Source: Sepiola atlantica
Taxonomy: Eukaryota; Mollusca; Cephalopoda; Sepiida; Sepiolidae
Length of the DNA stretch: 64,000 nucleotides
Assembly (NCBI GenBank): GCA_963556195.1
Contig: OY744529.1
Span: forward strand, 60,954,080-61,018,079
Reading direction: 5' to 3'
The position numbers and the translations under genes were made by a program. Of this stretch, positions 37,871 through 50,011 are shown piece after piece. Position 1 is the stretch's first letter. Every line of letters starts with the position of its first letter. The notes below the pieces were generated by a model, which was not told the origin of the DNA, ran no database searches, and saw nothing but the letters and a program-made list of their open reading frames with translations.

Positions 37871-38020
37871 CAACATCGGTACCGTCGGTTTTAAATTCAA
37901 TACAGGGGGCCTATAATAGCCTTTCTACCGGGCTCTCTTAACATATGCTGCAGGGACTCCGGTAGAGAGGCATATTATAGGTTCCCTTTATTAGGATTTG
38001 AAACCGACGGTACCGATGTT
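37871..38020. repeat. Foldback palindrome, second family member
   Basis: 37871-37932 pairs with 37959-38020 as reverse complement over about 62 bases with several mismatches and small indels, leaving a loop of about 26 bases. Arms end with CAACATCGGTACCGTCGG, closely matching the 3411-3590 foldback. An (AT)n tract starts 16 bases to the right. Confidence 0.8.
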
Positions 38021-38034
38021 ATTCTGATCTTCTG

Positions 38035-38035
<1 letters not shown>

Positions 38036-38079
<44 letters not shown>

Positions 38080-38185
38080 GAGAGAGAAAAAGAGAGAGGG
38101 GGTAGTATAAAATATACTAATGGTGGCAAGGTAAGCTAAACTGAAAGTTTTGTGTTTCATCTCCGAGGAGAATCATCAAACTAAT

Positions 38186-38234
<49 letters not shown>

Positions 38235-38241
38235 ATATAGA
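38036..38241. repeat. (AT)n(GA)n and (AT)n microsatellites
   Basis: AT at 38036-38075 then GA-rich bases to 38099. A second AT tract at 38188-38241 abuts the LINE fragment. Confidence 0.93.
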
Positions 38242-39200
38242 TTGCATTTCGAATACGCAAACAAATGGTACAAACATAAACCAGAAATAGCACTGGAAAA
38301 CGAAAAACACAAAATCCTCTGGGATATGGATGTACAAACAGACAAACTCATACAAGCAAGGAGACCGTATGTTATAATAATCGATAAGAAGGAAAAATTT
38401 TGCAAAATCGTAAACTTCGCCGTTCCAGTAACCCACAAAGTGACGATCAAACAGATGGAAAAACAAGTCAAATACAATGAACTTACCAGAGCATTGTAAT
38501 AAATATAGAGCATGAAGAAAGTCAGTATGATACCAATAATTGTAGAACTACGAACAGTTCCAAAAGACATGGAAAAAAGACTGGGCAAATTTGAATCAAA
38601 GGAATAACTGGGATTATACAAGGACGGCAATGATCAAAACAGCTGCAATCTTAAGAAAAATCCTCGAATGCGGAAACCAACCTGCATCAGCTACAAGTGG
38701 TAACCAGTCACATCGAAGTACAAGAAGAAAACAAAACCATAAGAAAACAGCACAACATGAACAAAACTGCAAGAAATATCATAAGCTTCCCCCCAAAAAA
38801 TGACGCCGGCATAGGTTGACACAACACAAACTATTTGTAAAGGGTCAAGGACGATCAGTAGAGCGAGGAGAGACAGCACAAACCAGACCTCCACTGGAAG
38901 AGTGCAGAGACTGCTGGGACCTTGGGGAGGCTTATTGCCACCCAAATCCGAGAGAAGAGTAATGGCTCTTACCAGCGAGAGATCAATGGTAAGCGGCTGT
39001 TGCCTAACCGCAACTTCATTTACGGTGGGCATCGAGAGAGGTGGAAAGTACTGGAAATCTGAGGAGGCTTGTCACTCAGACTCCAGGGAACACCACCGGT
39101 TGTTGTTGGTAAGAAATAACTGACGATGACCTTTGTGATAACTCCTAGTGAGTACAAATAATAATAATTATTATTATTATAATTATAATAATAATAATAT
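38242..39200 (+). pseudogene. LINE 3' end with restriction-like endonuclease tail, copy 1
   Basis: The plus strand reads NKWYKHKPEIALENEKHKIL then WDMDVQTDKLIQARRPYVII, IDKKEKFCKIVNFAVPV and KYNELTRAL. After a frame break comes MKKVSMIPIIVELRTVPKDM. This matches the C-terminus of LINEs with a restriction-enzyme-like endonuclease (RRPD..[D]..K..Y layout). Here the first aspartate of RRPD is tyrosine. A 3' untranslated region (about 38800-39120) is shared with copy 2, and the copy ends in an AAT-rich tail at 39158-39200, as such LINEs do. It is truncated at the 5' end exactly at an (AT)n tract. Confidence 0.7.
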
Positions 39201-39385
39201 ATAATTTAACTATTATTTATTAATATTAAACGCAATAATCTGTCGTCGCTAGTACTTCAAATCATTACTTGAGTTTGTTTCAGATAATAAAGATAGTATT
39301 GATAACAATAATGGATGCCATCTGAAAAATATTCTCAGTTGGATAAAGTATTTTCTTTGTTTAAAGGTCTGTTGATCCGTTCGAC

Positions 39386-39553
<168 letters not shown>

Positions 39554-39783
39554 TGTAAAGAAATGATATAGTGGAAATCTAGTAAAATGAATAAACACTT
39601 AAGCAATATCACTAATGAGATACTCTGGACCGTTCATAGGCTGAATAAAAGAAATAAGTCATTTTACTAGAAGACTAGGACACTAATTACCATTCACAAT
39701 GCACTACACCTGAAAGAGTATACTGATCGACTCTATGTGAAAAGGTACGAAGACGGAAGGAAACTGGTATCTCCCTTTGTGTC

Positions 39784-39909
39784 TATTTTACTTCAGTCGA
39801 AGTTTTCAGAAATCAAGAGGCCCTTCCTCGTGCTAATACTTGATCTCTATGAGATACATAGATATTCTAATATTCTATTAAAGTTCTCCTTTTCCTGCCA
39901 AACGTTAAG
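39784..39909 (-). repeat. Dispersed repeat family R28, copy 3, first part
   Basis: Reverse complement of about 28600-28730 and 37780-37850. The remainder of this copy lies at 40722-40985, separated by about 810 bases that contain a LINE RNase H fragment. Confidence 0.7.
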
Positions 39910-40161
39910 TTCGTTTGTTTTTTGTTTTGTTTTACGGCATATTAACCCTTTTGGGTTATTCACTGCCGACTCAATTTATATTGGTAAACAGATTTTATGC
40001 TTGAGGTTTCAATATTTTAATTGTTTAACAGATTTGGATGAATTTCTTTTATATGTGCATATTTCTTGAGTATAGAGTCTGCAATTAATTCTTTTTTTCC
40101 TACAGAAGTTTGGTTTATTGAACTTATAGATATTAAATTTTCGGGTATAAACTCACCATTT

Positions 40162-40640
40162 TCCTCGAGTTCCTATGTGACAAAATATAATCACTTTGGT
40201 GTTCAGCAATGATGTTATTCTACATAATAGTTTGATGATCAGTGGGTTATCCAGATTTCTATTTTTCAATGTTGTTAATACTGATAAGGAGTGGAAAAGA
40301 ATAATGAAGTTTTTCTTTTTACTCTGAGAGATAATATCGAATGCTAAATCTATGGCATTGGATTCTGCACTGAAAATAGATGCTTCTTTAGGAAGATGTT
40401 ATTAGATAGTTTGGTTTCCATGTACAGCTACACATCCGTTTGTGTTCTTGTCCTTAGATATGTCTGTAAATATATCGGTATATTTGGGATAATAATCTAG
40501 GATTTAATTTAGTTTCTCTTGAAAATTGAGAAGATGTGTGGTAGTTTTATTAAGTTTATTCATTTTCAAGTTTACTTTTGGTTGTGTTATTTCCCACGGT
40601 GGTATTGTTGGTTGGATGGTACCATGTATCTTTGAGGATT
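40162..40640 (-). pseudogene. LINE RNase H domain fragment
   Basis: The minus strand in one frame gives IPPWEITQPKVNLKMNKLNK, a stop at 40504-40506, then YPKYTDIFTDISKDKNTNG, two stops, then LPKEASIFSAESNAIDLAFD, FIILFHSLSVLTTLKNRNL and VIIFCHIGTRGK. This follows the layout of RNase H domains carried by some LINEs: TDxSKD, the AE..A helix, the TDSLS strand and the W(V)PSHxG end. The first aspartate and the glutamate are kept, but the second aspartate is histidine and the SH box is altered. Three stops make it a relic. Confidence 0.7.
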
Positions 40641-40721
40641 GATTTACTCCTCTCCAGGAGTTAGGCACAAGGCCAGTTTTTATCTTACTCCCACAAGTAA
40701 GATGTGACCCAAGGTCGGGTA
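40641..40721 (-). repeat. Short dispersed element fragment
   Basis: Contains GTTAGGCACAAGGCCAG, shared with 33384-33401. It lies between the LINE fragment and the second half of the R28 copy. Confidence 0.35.
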
Positions 40722-40985
40722 AGAACATTAATTTTCCTTTCCCCACTTTACCAGTAAACTATGTTGTAGTATATATTTCTTATGATCTCTTAGTCTTACC
40801 GGATCCCAGGAAAATAATTGATCTAGTCTGGTGGAGTATCCAACCAAGTGCTGTACTTGAGGTAACATTACTTAGAGAATATGCACCATTCCTCGTATGA
40901 ACCCGTGTATAGCCGTGTCGAATGGATCTAATTTCGGCTTCGAATACTATGTTATATTGAATATTTGGTCAGGGTATACTTGTAG
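40722..40985 (-). repeat. Dispersed repeat family R28, copy 3, second part
   Basis: Reverse complement of 37511-37760 (GATACTCCACCAGACTA, TCATACGAGGAATGGTG). Confidence 0.75.
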
Positions 40986-41189
40986 GGTGCAGTATCCTCA
41001 TGTCAGGTTGTCCTGACAAACTCTTGTATAGAGAGGCCGAATACACTCAAAGATAGTGTCTAGTAGATAATTCAAAGAGTATATAAGACTGTGTGGAAGA
41101 GAAAAAAGGATTTGAAAAATACACAAACCAGAACACACAAAGAGATACCGTCAAAATAAACAATACAGGAAGCAGCGAAACTAGAAACA

Positions 41190-42470
41190 AAAACGCAAGA
41201 AAGGAAGAGTGAAAAGAGAAACAGCTACATGGACGATTCATAAGAATAACAAGAGAAGAGACCCACGAAAACACCTGGACCTGGCTAAGAAAAGAGCACT
41301 TAAACAGATAAATAGAATCGCTACTGACATCTGCACAGAACAATGCGATTAAAATTAATAATATGAAGGCTAAAATAGATCAAACCCAGGAAAACAGTAA
41401 ATTTAGATTGTGAACGAATAGACGAAACGGGAAATTACATAATAAGTAAATGCAGCAAACTAGCTCAAAAAGAATACAAGAACAGACACGACCTCGGGGG
41501 AAAAGCAGTACACTCGGAAGAATGCAAAGAACTGTATTTTGAACATGACGGCAAATGGTACAGAGACAGACTTGAGACAGTACTAGAAAGCGAAAATCAC
41601 AAAATCCTCTGGAGGCATTGAGGTACAAACAGATAAAGTCATTCAAGCAAGGAGCCCGGACGTCATAATAGTTAACCAGAAGGAAATAAATGCCAAATCG
41701 TAGATTTTGCCGTCTCAGCAGATCACAGGGTAAATATCAAGGAGACAAAAAAACGAAGCAAATACACGGAACTTACCAGAGAACTGAAAGGAATATGAAA
41801 CGTGAAGAAAGTCAATATAATACCAATAATCGTTGGACCATTAGGAACAGTCCCCAAAAAAGAGCTGAACAAAGACTAAGAGAAATATGAATCAATGGGA
41901 AGATTGAGCCTATAAAACGGATAGAAATGATAAAAACAGCTGAAGTCTTAAGGAAAATGTTCGAATGCGGAAACCAACCAACATAGACCACTAACACTAC
42001 TGAGCTACATGAAGTTGCAACAGAAATAAAACAAAAAGATGAAAGGAACTAAAACTGCAATCTTATGAACTGCCCCCCTCCCCCCCCCCCAAAAAAAATG
42101 TCATCAGCTTCGGCTAATACTACACAAAATAGTCGTGAAGGGTCAAGGAAGATGGAAGGACTGAGGAGGGAGAGCACTAATCAGATCTCCACTGAAAAAG
42201 TTCGGAGATTACTGGAACCTCGGGAATGCTTATTGCTACCCAAATTCCAGAGAAAGCCGATGGTCGTTGTAAGCGAGAAATCCAAGGTAAGCGACTTTTG
42301 CGATATTGCAAACTCACTTGCAATGATTATCGAAAGAATTGAAGAGAACTGGAAATCTAAGGAAACTTATGGTCACCCAGACTCTAGGGAACACCACCGA
42401 ATATTATCAGTGAGCGATCACTGATTATGACCTGTGTGAGAACTGCTAGTGAGTACATAATAATACAATT
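41190..42470 (+). pseudogene. LINE 3' end with restriction-like endonuclease tail, copy 2
   Basis: Longer than the copy at 38.2 kb. From about 41220 the plus strand gives TWTWLRKEHLNR, then after a frame change AQNNAIKINNMKAKIDQ and NYIISKCSKLAQKEYKNRHD (the remains of a CxxC..H..C finger), then KELYFEHDGKWYRDRLETV and ESENHKILW. After another frame change come ARSPDVIIVNQKE and the MKKVNIIPIIVGPLGTVPK-type segment. The endonuclease RRPD is SPD here. The 3' untranslated region matches copy 1 (AGGGTCAAGGA, GGAACACCACCG, AGTGAGTACA) and ends in a short AAT tail near 42460. It carries several frameshifts. Confidence 0.7.
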
Positions 42471-42471
42471 A

Positions 42472-42640
42472 CTAATATTGGTTCTACTGTAACAAAAATT
42501 AAACAAAGAATTTCTGCTCATTATAATTCATTTAATTAGGCAACCTCCTTATCTGAACATATTTAAAACCTTAAAAATAGACAAATTTCATATCTTATAG
42601 AATGGCTACTATTATGTAATTTCTTTGGTTTCTTTGATGT
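42472..42640 (+). pseudogene. PLE GIY-YIG fragment of a different lineage
   Basis: The plus strand reads NIGSTVTKIKQRISAHYNSF, a stop after N, then ATSLSEHI and, after another stop, NLKNRQISYLIEWLL. This matches the second half of a PLE GIY-YIG domain (YIGxT...KxR...H..S, then TSLSKHIW.LK). The sequence differs clearly from the PLE endonuclease at 61 kb, so a separate PLE lineage is implied. It starts right at the end of the LINE tail. Confidence 0.5.
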
Positions 42641-43439
42641 ATTGTTTAAATTTTGATGGCTTAAATGATTTATTGAAATTTAAGTGATTTGAAATATTAA
42701 AATATTTTATCAAACATTTTTCTAGTATTTATTCCAAATAGCTAAAACTAATGTATCTCTAAAAATAATTTAATAAATGTCCTATAACAATAATATACTT
42801 TATTGTACAATGAAAGGTAAATCCGTATTTACCTCCACTTGACGTCAAATTAACTATTAAACTCAGAAAAATGTAGCAAGCCTTGTTAATAATATAATTA
42901 CTTCCCTTGAATTTATTTCTTGCCACACGTCGCCATTGTGAAGGAGTAAAAAAATGCTTCAAAAATATTTGAAGAAAGGACTGTTTTTCAGCGACTTTCT
43001 TTGAAACGCTTATGTGACAATTAATTCATTTTTCTGTCTATGTTGAGTGTATATGTCTTTTCCTGGTTTTATATATTTTTATGTTTTAATTTTTCTGGTG
43101 AGAAGTGATTTTGATTCTAAAACTCTAAAAAAGAAAACGTTCCGCATGTTTGAATCATTGTATTATTAAATGCTGGACTTGAATTTAAAGAACTTTAGAA
43201 GCCAATTCTAAAGACAGAAATGCTTTACACAATTAAAAGACAAATACAGAAATCAGTTGTTAGACTGCATACTTCCGCCTGCCAAAGTAAGAATGGGTAA
43301 AAGTCATATCTAATTTTACTTTTCCATGTTGTATTGGGTATTCCCGTAGGTATGTCATGCAATGTTTGATAAGTAAACTATTTTTGATCAGGCTATAATT
43401 TTACATGGTGGTTACTGTTATCAAAGAGCATCAGCCCCA
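42641..43439. other. Non-coding stretch
   Basis: Nothing recognised. Confidence 0.4.
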
Positions 43440-43775
43440 TACATCCGAACTTTTCAACGTCAATGTCAAAAATCAATGTCAATGTCATATAAGATGCGGA
43501 AATTCATTGCCTACAATATGGGTTAAGTAGCGAGTCTCTACGATGAACAGAACCAAAGTTATCGCCAAAAGTTAGACTCACTTTTTCCGTGATATTGACC
43601 GTGATATTTGATCTAGATATCCCAAAATTAAATTAGTTCTAAGTTAGACCATGACCGATATTTTGAACAAGTTTGATGACAATTGGTCAACCGATGTGGA
43701 CTCTAGGCTGTACACAAACGAACACATGGACACATTCGATCAAATACATAACCTCCTTAGAAGAGGAAAAAAACA
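43440..43775 (-). repeat. Dispersed repeat, reverse copy of 19232-19640
   Basis: Shares GATATCTAGATCAAATATCA-like, GTACAGCCTAGAGTC-like and TATATGACATTGACATTGAT-like blocks in the reverse complement. Its head reads AGGAGGTTATGTATTTGATC. Confidence 0.6.
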
Positions 43776-43879
43776 GGCGCGATTACAATTCTAAGTTAGA
43801 AACAGTATTAGATGAACGGACAAAAAATGTTTAAATGCCACAGACGTACTTTAAGAAAAGTTCATTTTTGATTTAAAAA

Positions 43880-44290
43880 AACCACATGAACTCTTTAAAA
43901 CTATGTAAAATCACCGAAGACGGATAATCTGTATATATTTACGTTTCGTAAACTTGCTTTTATTCTAAGACCATAAATCTCCCAACATTCCTACATCGAG
44001 ACATACCAGGATTTTGAAAGTGTTAAAACTTATAATTCTACCATATTGACACTATACAACATAATTCTCACCATGAATTTATTACTCTGTCCAACTTAAA
44101 AAATATGTTTTAGCTTCTTCAGTAGGTGCCGAAAATCTACTAAAGTCTTTATAAATACCATAAATATTATTGTTCTCTTCAATTTCTTTTTGCTGACTTC
44201 AATGATTGGCGGAATTGAATCGGGCTTATTTTTTGATCCGTCAGTTCCATTATTCTCATCTTTCACAATGGGAATTAATATCAAAATACA
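43880..44290. repeat. Dispersed repeat R36, copy 2
   Basis: Homologous to 36350-36830. The minus-strand frame 44284-44096 shares only scattered residues (VKDEN against AKDEN) with the exon-like frame of copy 1. Confidence 0.45.
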
Positions 44291-45766
44291 AAAACTTCAA
44301 GTATATTTTAACGATTCAATTCTTTCTTGATTTCTGGCTTTATTATTGCGAGGTTAAATTATTTGGGCGCAAAAGTTAAATTACCACACATTTGTTAAGC
44401 TAGAAATCAATATCTGAGTTATTTGGTGAAAGATGTTTGGGTCATCGACGTCAGGGAAAATACACAACTACCTCAGCCATGATACTGTTCGAAGTAGCAA
44501 CGGCAGTGAATGTTTTTCTTACATTGTTCTTACGTATAAACTCTGGATTGAGCAAAAGCTAAAATCAGTAGTTTCTCTTAGACAAAAACTAAAATCAGCA
44601 ATTTCTTCACATCTCAAGAAATATTTATTTCCAAATCCAACGCGTACAATAAACCCCCAACACACAACTTTCGCTCTATTTCCTGTTCTATTTCCATACT
44701 AAGGCATGTGGGCACGTCCTGTCACGGAGAGACTTCCAAGAACTACTAAATATAGCGCCAGAAATATACACATTAGTAACCGAACCCTTTCACTGACAAA
44801 ACAGGCACGCTAATATACACATACATATCTTCATGCCTATCATATTTAGGCGCAAAACATGTATACTCAATTTCTCCTTCCAGAAAAAAAACAACTCTTT
44901 TTTCACCAGAAATTTTTTGAGACTCTTTTAACTCTCATTCTTACCCTAACTTTATTTTCGTTGTCTATATTAAATTAGTATTATATTCCAATCCAATAGA
45001 CAACATACCGGATCGATAATTTAAGACCTAAATATACGTCATCAAATCAAAGCAAAAAATGCTCTTCGACATTGGTGGCCCCGAGTGCGGTATCTTCAAC
45101 AATTATTGTTTGTTTTGATTTTTGGAGAGGTATTAGCGGGGGGCTATTAAATCAATATTTTTCTATAATTATGATGCTTAGTTTTATAACTCTAAAGAAA
45201 TAAATTATCTAACAGCAATGTGCTTACATTAAAATCCGTGTAAAACTTGGCAAATCTGCTACAAAAACGCGATATGCTTCATAAGACTTTTAAGTGTTTT
45301 TAGTTGACATCATCATGCGTTCAAGACCCGTCGTATGTCCGTTTTCCGCCGCAATGAACGTTTAAAATCTAATATATATAAAGTAAAGTCTGTCTCCTTA
45401 TTGTTTCTTTGTAATCGATAGCTTTCTTACTACAAAATAAATATCTGATTCTGCTTCGTCTGTTGATCGTTACATGTTGTTAAGAAAAATAAAGTGTAAT
45501 TTGATTAAACTTTTCGAGAAAATACTTTGTCCTGGTCGGAATTATTTTAAAATAGCTGCATCTTAAAAAGGGTATACAACTCTGTGATTGTTCATACAAA
45601 GTTACTTCCCTTTGATTGAAACAAAATAATAACATTTTGGAGACAAAAGAAAATAATTTTTTTAAAAGAAAATCAAAACAAATTTAATGCTAGTACACTA
45701 CTGCGCAACGTCGAGTACGCACAGCTCGTGCCTACATTTTATTGTATTTTTTATGTTTTACATATA
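44291..45766. other. Non-coding stretch
   Basis: A short duplication (GCAAAAGCTAAAATCAG / GACAAAAACTAAAATCAG) lies at 44549-44600. No gene was recognised. Confidence 0.4.
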
Positions 45767-46105
45767 TTAAACCCAAACTGAGACTAACGAGCTACTGTGA
45801 ATTAAAGCCAGATTTATAGAGGCATCCGAAGTGGGGAGTTGTTTAGCGAAAGGTTTGTTCACGTTACATTTAAATTTCTGCATGTTGGTACAGTCGGCGA
45901 AAGAGGAAGCAGAGGAGGAATTCCAAAGGCTAGCAATAGGAGGAAAGAAGCCATTAAAGTAGAAAGCTTTCCGGTATATGGGGACCTCTACAGTGAAGGG
46001 TGGAATTTTGCTAATTGTCGGATTGATCCGGGTACTTGTTGTTGAGGAAAAGTGCAGCAAGTTCGTCGGAGCACATTCCATTGAAGTACTGGTAAAAAAA
46101 AGCAT
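45767..46105 (-). pseudogene. LINE ORF2 C-terminal fragment
   Basis: The minus-strand frame of 112 codons contains FNGFFPPIASLWNSSSASSF and then NMQKFKCNVNK, matching the conserved tail of the LINE at 8180-9114. The DNA is homologous over about 280 bases (CACGTTACATTTAAATTTCT, GAGCACATTCCATTGAAGTA). It is a short 5'-truncated copy. Confidence 0.65.
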
Positions 46106-46309
46106 AGGGACGCAACATGCCAGATAAGTAACGCCTTTCGATCATTTTTTAAATTTTATCAAACAAAAATGTATTACAGTAGATAAATAAATTAATATGA
46201 TGCACCACAGTAAAAGAAAATGTTTAATAAAAAAAATGTTTACTACAAATCACCGTTGAAGAAATCAAATAAAAATGGCGTTATTTACACCGCATTCTGT
46301 ATTTATGAA

Positions 46310-46400
46310 CTAGCAGGATGACCCAGTGGGAATTCCACGGTTGCTTAGCTACTATTTTCTTAAATTTAAATCAGCTAAATATATTTTGAAAAAAAGGGAA
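46310..46400 (-). mobile_element. Helitron-like 3' end, reverse orientation
   Basis: ACTAGCAGGATGACCCAGTG is the reverse complement of a GGGTxxTCCTGCTAGT end, matching 48674-48697 (CCGAGTCTTCCTGCTAGT) and 2369-2390. The body would extend to the right. Confidence 0.4.
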
Positions 46401-48369
46401 CGTACGTTTTCATCTTTTAATTTAATATAGACGTATGTAATAACAATTTAAATAAGTTTAACATGAATGCATTGTAATAATCAGTTGTATTAGAGTAAAA
46501 AGATTATGTGTTCACTTACCGATGCTTGTATGAACCTTTATACACCCGTGTCGTCGCGTCGTCGAACACACGTTCTATTCGTCTACTGTGGAAATCACTC
46601 GGACGCCGAACAGTCACATTCGACATCAGAGGTGCGGGTCACTTTCGTACGCGCAAGGGAGAAAGAAAGACATACAGATAGATAGATGGAGAGCTCCTCC
46701 GGCCACACCCAGTTACACCGTGCTCCTCACCCGTGGGGACAGCGATCCGGACACGTATTTCCTGCTTAAAGTTTCGCCAGCCAAGAGATCGCAAATCAAA
46801 TTGCTTCATCGATTTACGTTCTGGGATCACCTCTGGCCCTTAGGCGTCCCTGAAACTTTTCCATCCGAACACAGCCCTCGTTATGTAATACAAAGAGTGC
46901 GTTGTAAAACTGTTTAAGTCGGGAGAACGACAGAATTCTATTTATGATGGTTTGTTCGATTTTAGAATAATTTATTTTTAAATAGGAAAATTTGAATTTT
47001 GGGCGAAAGCAACATTAGGTATTTCTCGGTTACTTTTTTCATTTCAACTTTGGCGATCGAACGATCTTAATTTTTCGCATCTGTGTGAAAGGTGATAATG
47101 TACGTACGAACACGAAAAGCTTTGTCGTATTATTATGTTTATTAATTAATTATATTACACTGGATGGACCACGTCAAAATTCCAGAGTGATTTCTATACC
47201 AATCCGTATGATTTACTGTTAATAATAATATTTCTTTTTAAATAATAAATGTCTAAGAATCAATACTTTTCTTCCGTAAAAATAATTGTCATTGTCAGCT
47301 AAATATTCTTTAAATAACTAATATGTCTCTCCTTTATTTATGTATTTACAATTTTAGCAATTTAATTCTTTTTAAAACAATAAATATTCTCTTCCCGTAA
47401 AAATAATTGTCAATAAAATATTCTTTAAATAAATGAACACAATGTCAAATTTCAAAATGTATTTATTTAAAACTATACTGTTTTAGTCGACGGGGCGATA
47501 GAATTTGATTTTTGAATAATTCATTTTAAACTGAGTACAGTCGGTATTTTTTCCCTTAACGACATCACCAATTATTTGCTGACCGGACGATCTCAGTTTT
47601 CAAATGTGTGTTAAAGGTGACATGGTACGTATACGAAATGCCTTAGCGTATTATTATATTTATGAATATTCTCTGTGTCGTGCTTTTCTATGAATATTTT
47701 TTTTCCGACGAACATGAATTCACAGCGACTCTGTTTTGGTTGAATACGTTTGTCCATATTTCCTTGCAAACTTCGGCGAACTGCGCGGGAGATTTTCCGC
47801 CTCGAAGAACAATTTGTTGCGATCTCGTCCATTCACTGGTGGAAACATCACATTCACTTGCTTCAATGCTTGTGGCTTTTCCTAATTCTAACATTCTTGT
47901 TTCATCTTGACCATTCTTGATGTTTCTCGGATCGCTCTCGGGCAGATTTGTTGGGTCTTTTCTATCACGTATCAAACACGGTTGCATTATTCCCACACAT
48001 TCACAATCCACCCACTAAGATTGAGTTTGTTGCTTCTTTTTTTCTCTTTTTCTTTACTGTATATCTTGTCCGATTCTCTGTCAATCGGTGACGTAATTCT
48101 GACAATTTTTTCATACACTCTTCAAACAATAAAATGTTTATAATTTTAAATCTCAAGCTTGAAATTATCCCAATAATCACAGTCGCATCCCAAACGTGTC
48201 TCCCACACCATTACCTACACCTCGTTCTAATCCAGGCTACAATTCTTATTGACTATCCTGCATTTTTCGATCATCAGGTGACAATCTCGTTACACCGCAT
48301 TGTCGTGTGTGGTCTGCGTGCGCGTTTGACCTCTATTAAAATAAAATATTTTTTACTTTATTTTATTGT
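46401..48369. repeat. Internally duplicated non-coding region
   Basis: 46965-47140 and 47510-47665 are homologous (GATTTTxGAATAATT, CGATCTxA, GTGTGxxAAAGGTGA, GTACGTA, TCGTATTATTAT). 47244-47320 and 47381-47440 repeat CCGTAAAAATAATTGTCA and ATATTCTTTAAATAA. Open frames at 46588-46917 (109 codons, plus) and 48011-47688 (107 codons, minus) have ordinary composition but no domain I recognise. The whole block may be the body of the element ending at 46310. Confidence 0.45.
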
Positions 48370-48696
48370 GTTTATAATTTGAAAATTATAGAAATACAAA
48401 AATAAAATTACCCATTTTATTACGGGATTCGGGACATGGATTAGGGGTACTCATGTGCCCCCATTGATTCTAGGGAAACGCCGGGTATGCCTCGAAGTGG
48501 TTAAATATTATAAATTTAGCGACGTTTATTTCACTAAATGTCACTTTAATCAATACTACGTACACCTAACCCCCAAAATTAAATATTATAAAATATAAAA
48601 ATTAGAATAACACATTTAATATGGTGTTATATGTAGCTTCCAGAGGTACATAGGGTTACTCATTCAATCCAAGGCAATGCCGAGTCTTCCTGCTAG
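48370..48696 (+). mobile_element. Two tandem Helitron-like 3' ends
   Basis: 48370-48495 (AAAATTATAGAAAT..AACGCCGGGTATGCC) and 48585-48696 (AATATAAAAATTAGAATAAC..CAATGCCGAGTCTTCC then TGCTAGT) resemble each other and 2255-2390. The second keeps CTAG at 48693-48696. Confidence 0.45.
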
Positions 48697-48779
48697 TTGA
48701 ATATGAGACTTGATTTATACGTCGGCATTTATTTGCTACTATACATATGGGAATGACAAAGATTGATTTTATTACAAAG

Positions 48780-49700
48780 GTACTTACTTACCAACGAATC
48801 ACCGTTTATCAAGGCCAAAAGCCAATTGAGAATAAGGGTTAATTAGATTGTCAGTTGGACGATGAACAATACTTTGTTATGTACTAACGAATCACCGTTT
48901 ATCAAGGCCAAAAGCCAATCGAAAATAAGAGTGAATGAGTTTTAGGAGTCGGCTCAACAAGAATTAGTTAATATTGGACTTGAAAACGACCATGTTGTAG
49001 TTAGCAAGGAAGCATCCCTGTGGTATTATGTTTCACAGACAGGCAGTTCTTGGAAATAAACTTTGCTCATAAAGGTTCAGTTTAGTTTTAGGTACAAAGA
49101 GGAAAAAGGAACATTATTTACGGTGGTTGTAGCTAGACTTGTTTTTGTTGTGAATGATTTATAGGGGGGGGGACCATAGATTAGAGCTCAGTCGAGCACG
49201 TACCATGAATATTAAAAGATTAGAAACGATGGATAGAAAGGGCAGAATTTGATTACTTAAGAGGACTGTTCGACAAGTACTTGTTCCTATTTACTTGCCT
49301 CCCCGCGAGGGCAGTTTTTATGTGAGGAAAATCTAGCTCCCTAAAAAGGGGCGCTCTGGAGGGGAACAAAAATTTAAATTTCCCTAGTCTAGAAGAATTT
49401 CTCCTTCACTGACCAAGGACATAAAAGATAAAGCGCAGTATCGGAACAGATAGTACGTGTTCACGTTTGATACAAAGACCACCATGTTGTAGTCATCAGG
49501 GTGGCAGTTCTTTGATATTGTGTTTCACAGATGGGAAGTTCTTGAAAAAAGACTGTTCATGGAAGTTCCGTTTTGTGTTACGTACACAGAGGATGAAAGG
49601 GAAGTTTTTTTACAGTGGTGATAACTAGACGAATTTTTGCCGTGAATATTTTACATGCGAGAGGAAACACAAATTGGAGCCTAGTCGATCAGCTATCATG
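48780..49700 (+). repeat. Nested tandem dispersed repeat
   Basis: AACGAATCACCGTTTATCAA is duplicated at 48791 and 48885 (94-base period). A larger unit (CGACCATGTTGTAGT..TGTGAATG/ATTTTACA..) occurs at about 48970-49250 and again at 49470-49700. Between them lies a copy of the TTGCCTCCCCGCGAGG-type repeat (49292-49455). It is homologous to 22328-22785. Non-coding. Confidence 0.65.
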
Positions 49701-50011
49701 GAAATAGCGATTGGGTAGAGAAAAAACAGTAACGTTAGAATGAAGCTGTAGAGACGAGAAATGCAGTAAAGTTTGTGTTATGGTATAACAACCATGTTTT
49801 ATGTATACGATTAGTTTAACAGACGTTACTCGTTTACCCATAGCTGAAGGATGAAGATTCACATTCTCCCAATAATATTTTAGCGTAATTGAAAAAGATA
49901 AATAGATCAGACAGGATTTGAACTTGGGAAAGCTGATTCGATAGAAGGTAATCATTAGTCCAATCACGCTCTCTCGCCCAGTACAGTCCCTCACATACCA
50001 TCGCATGGGTA

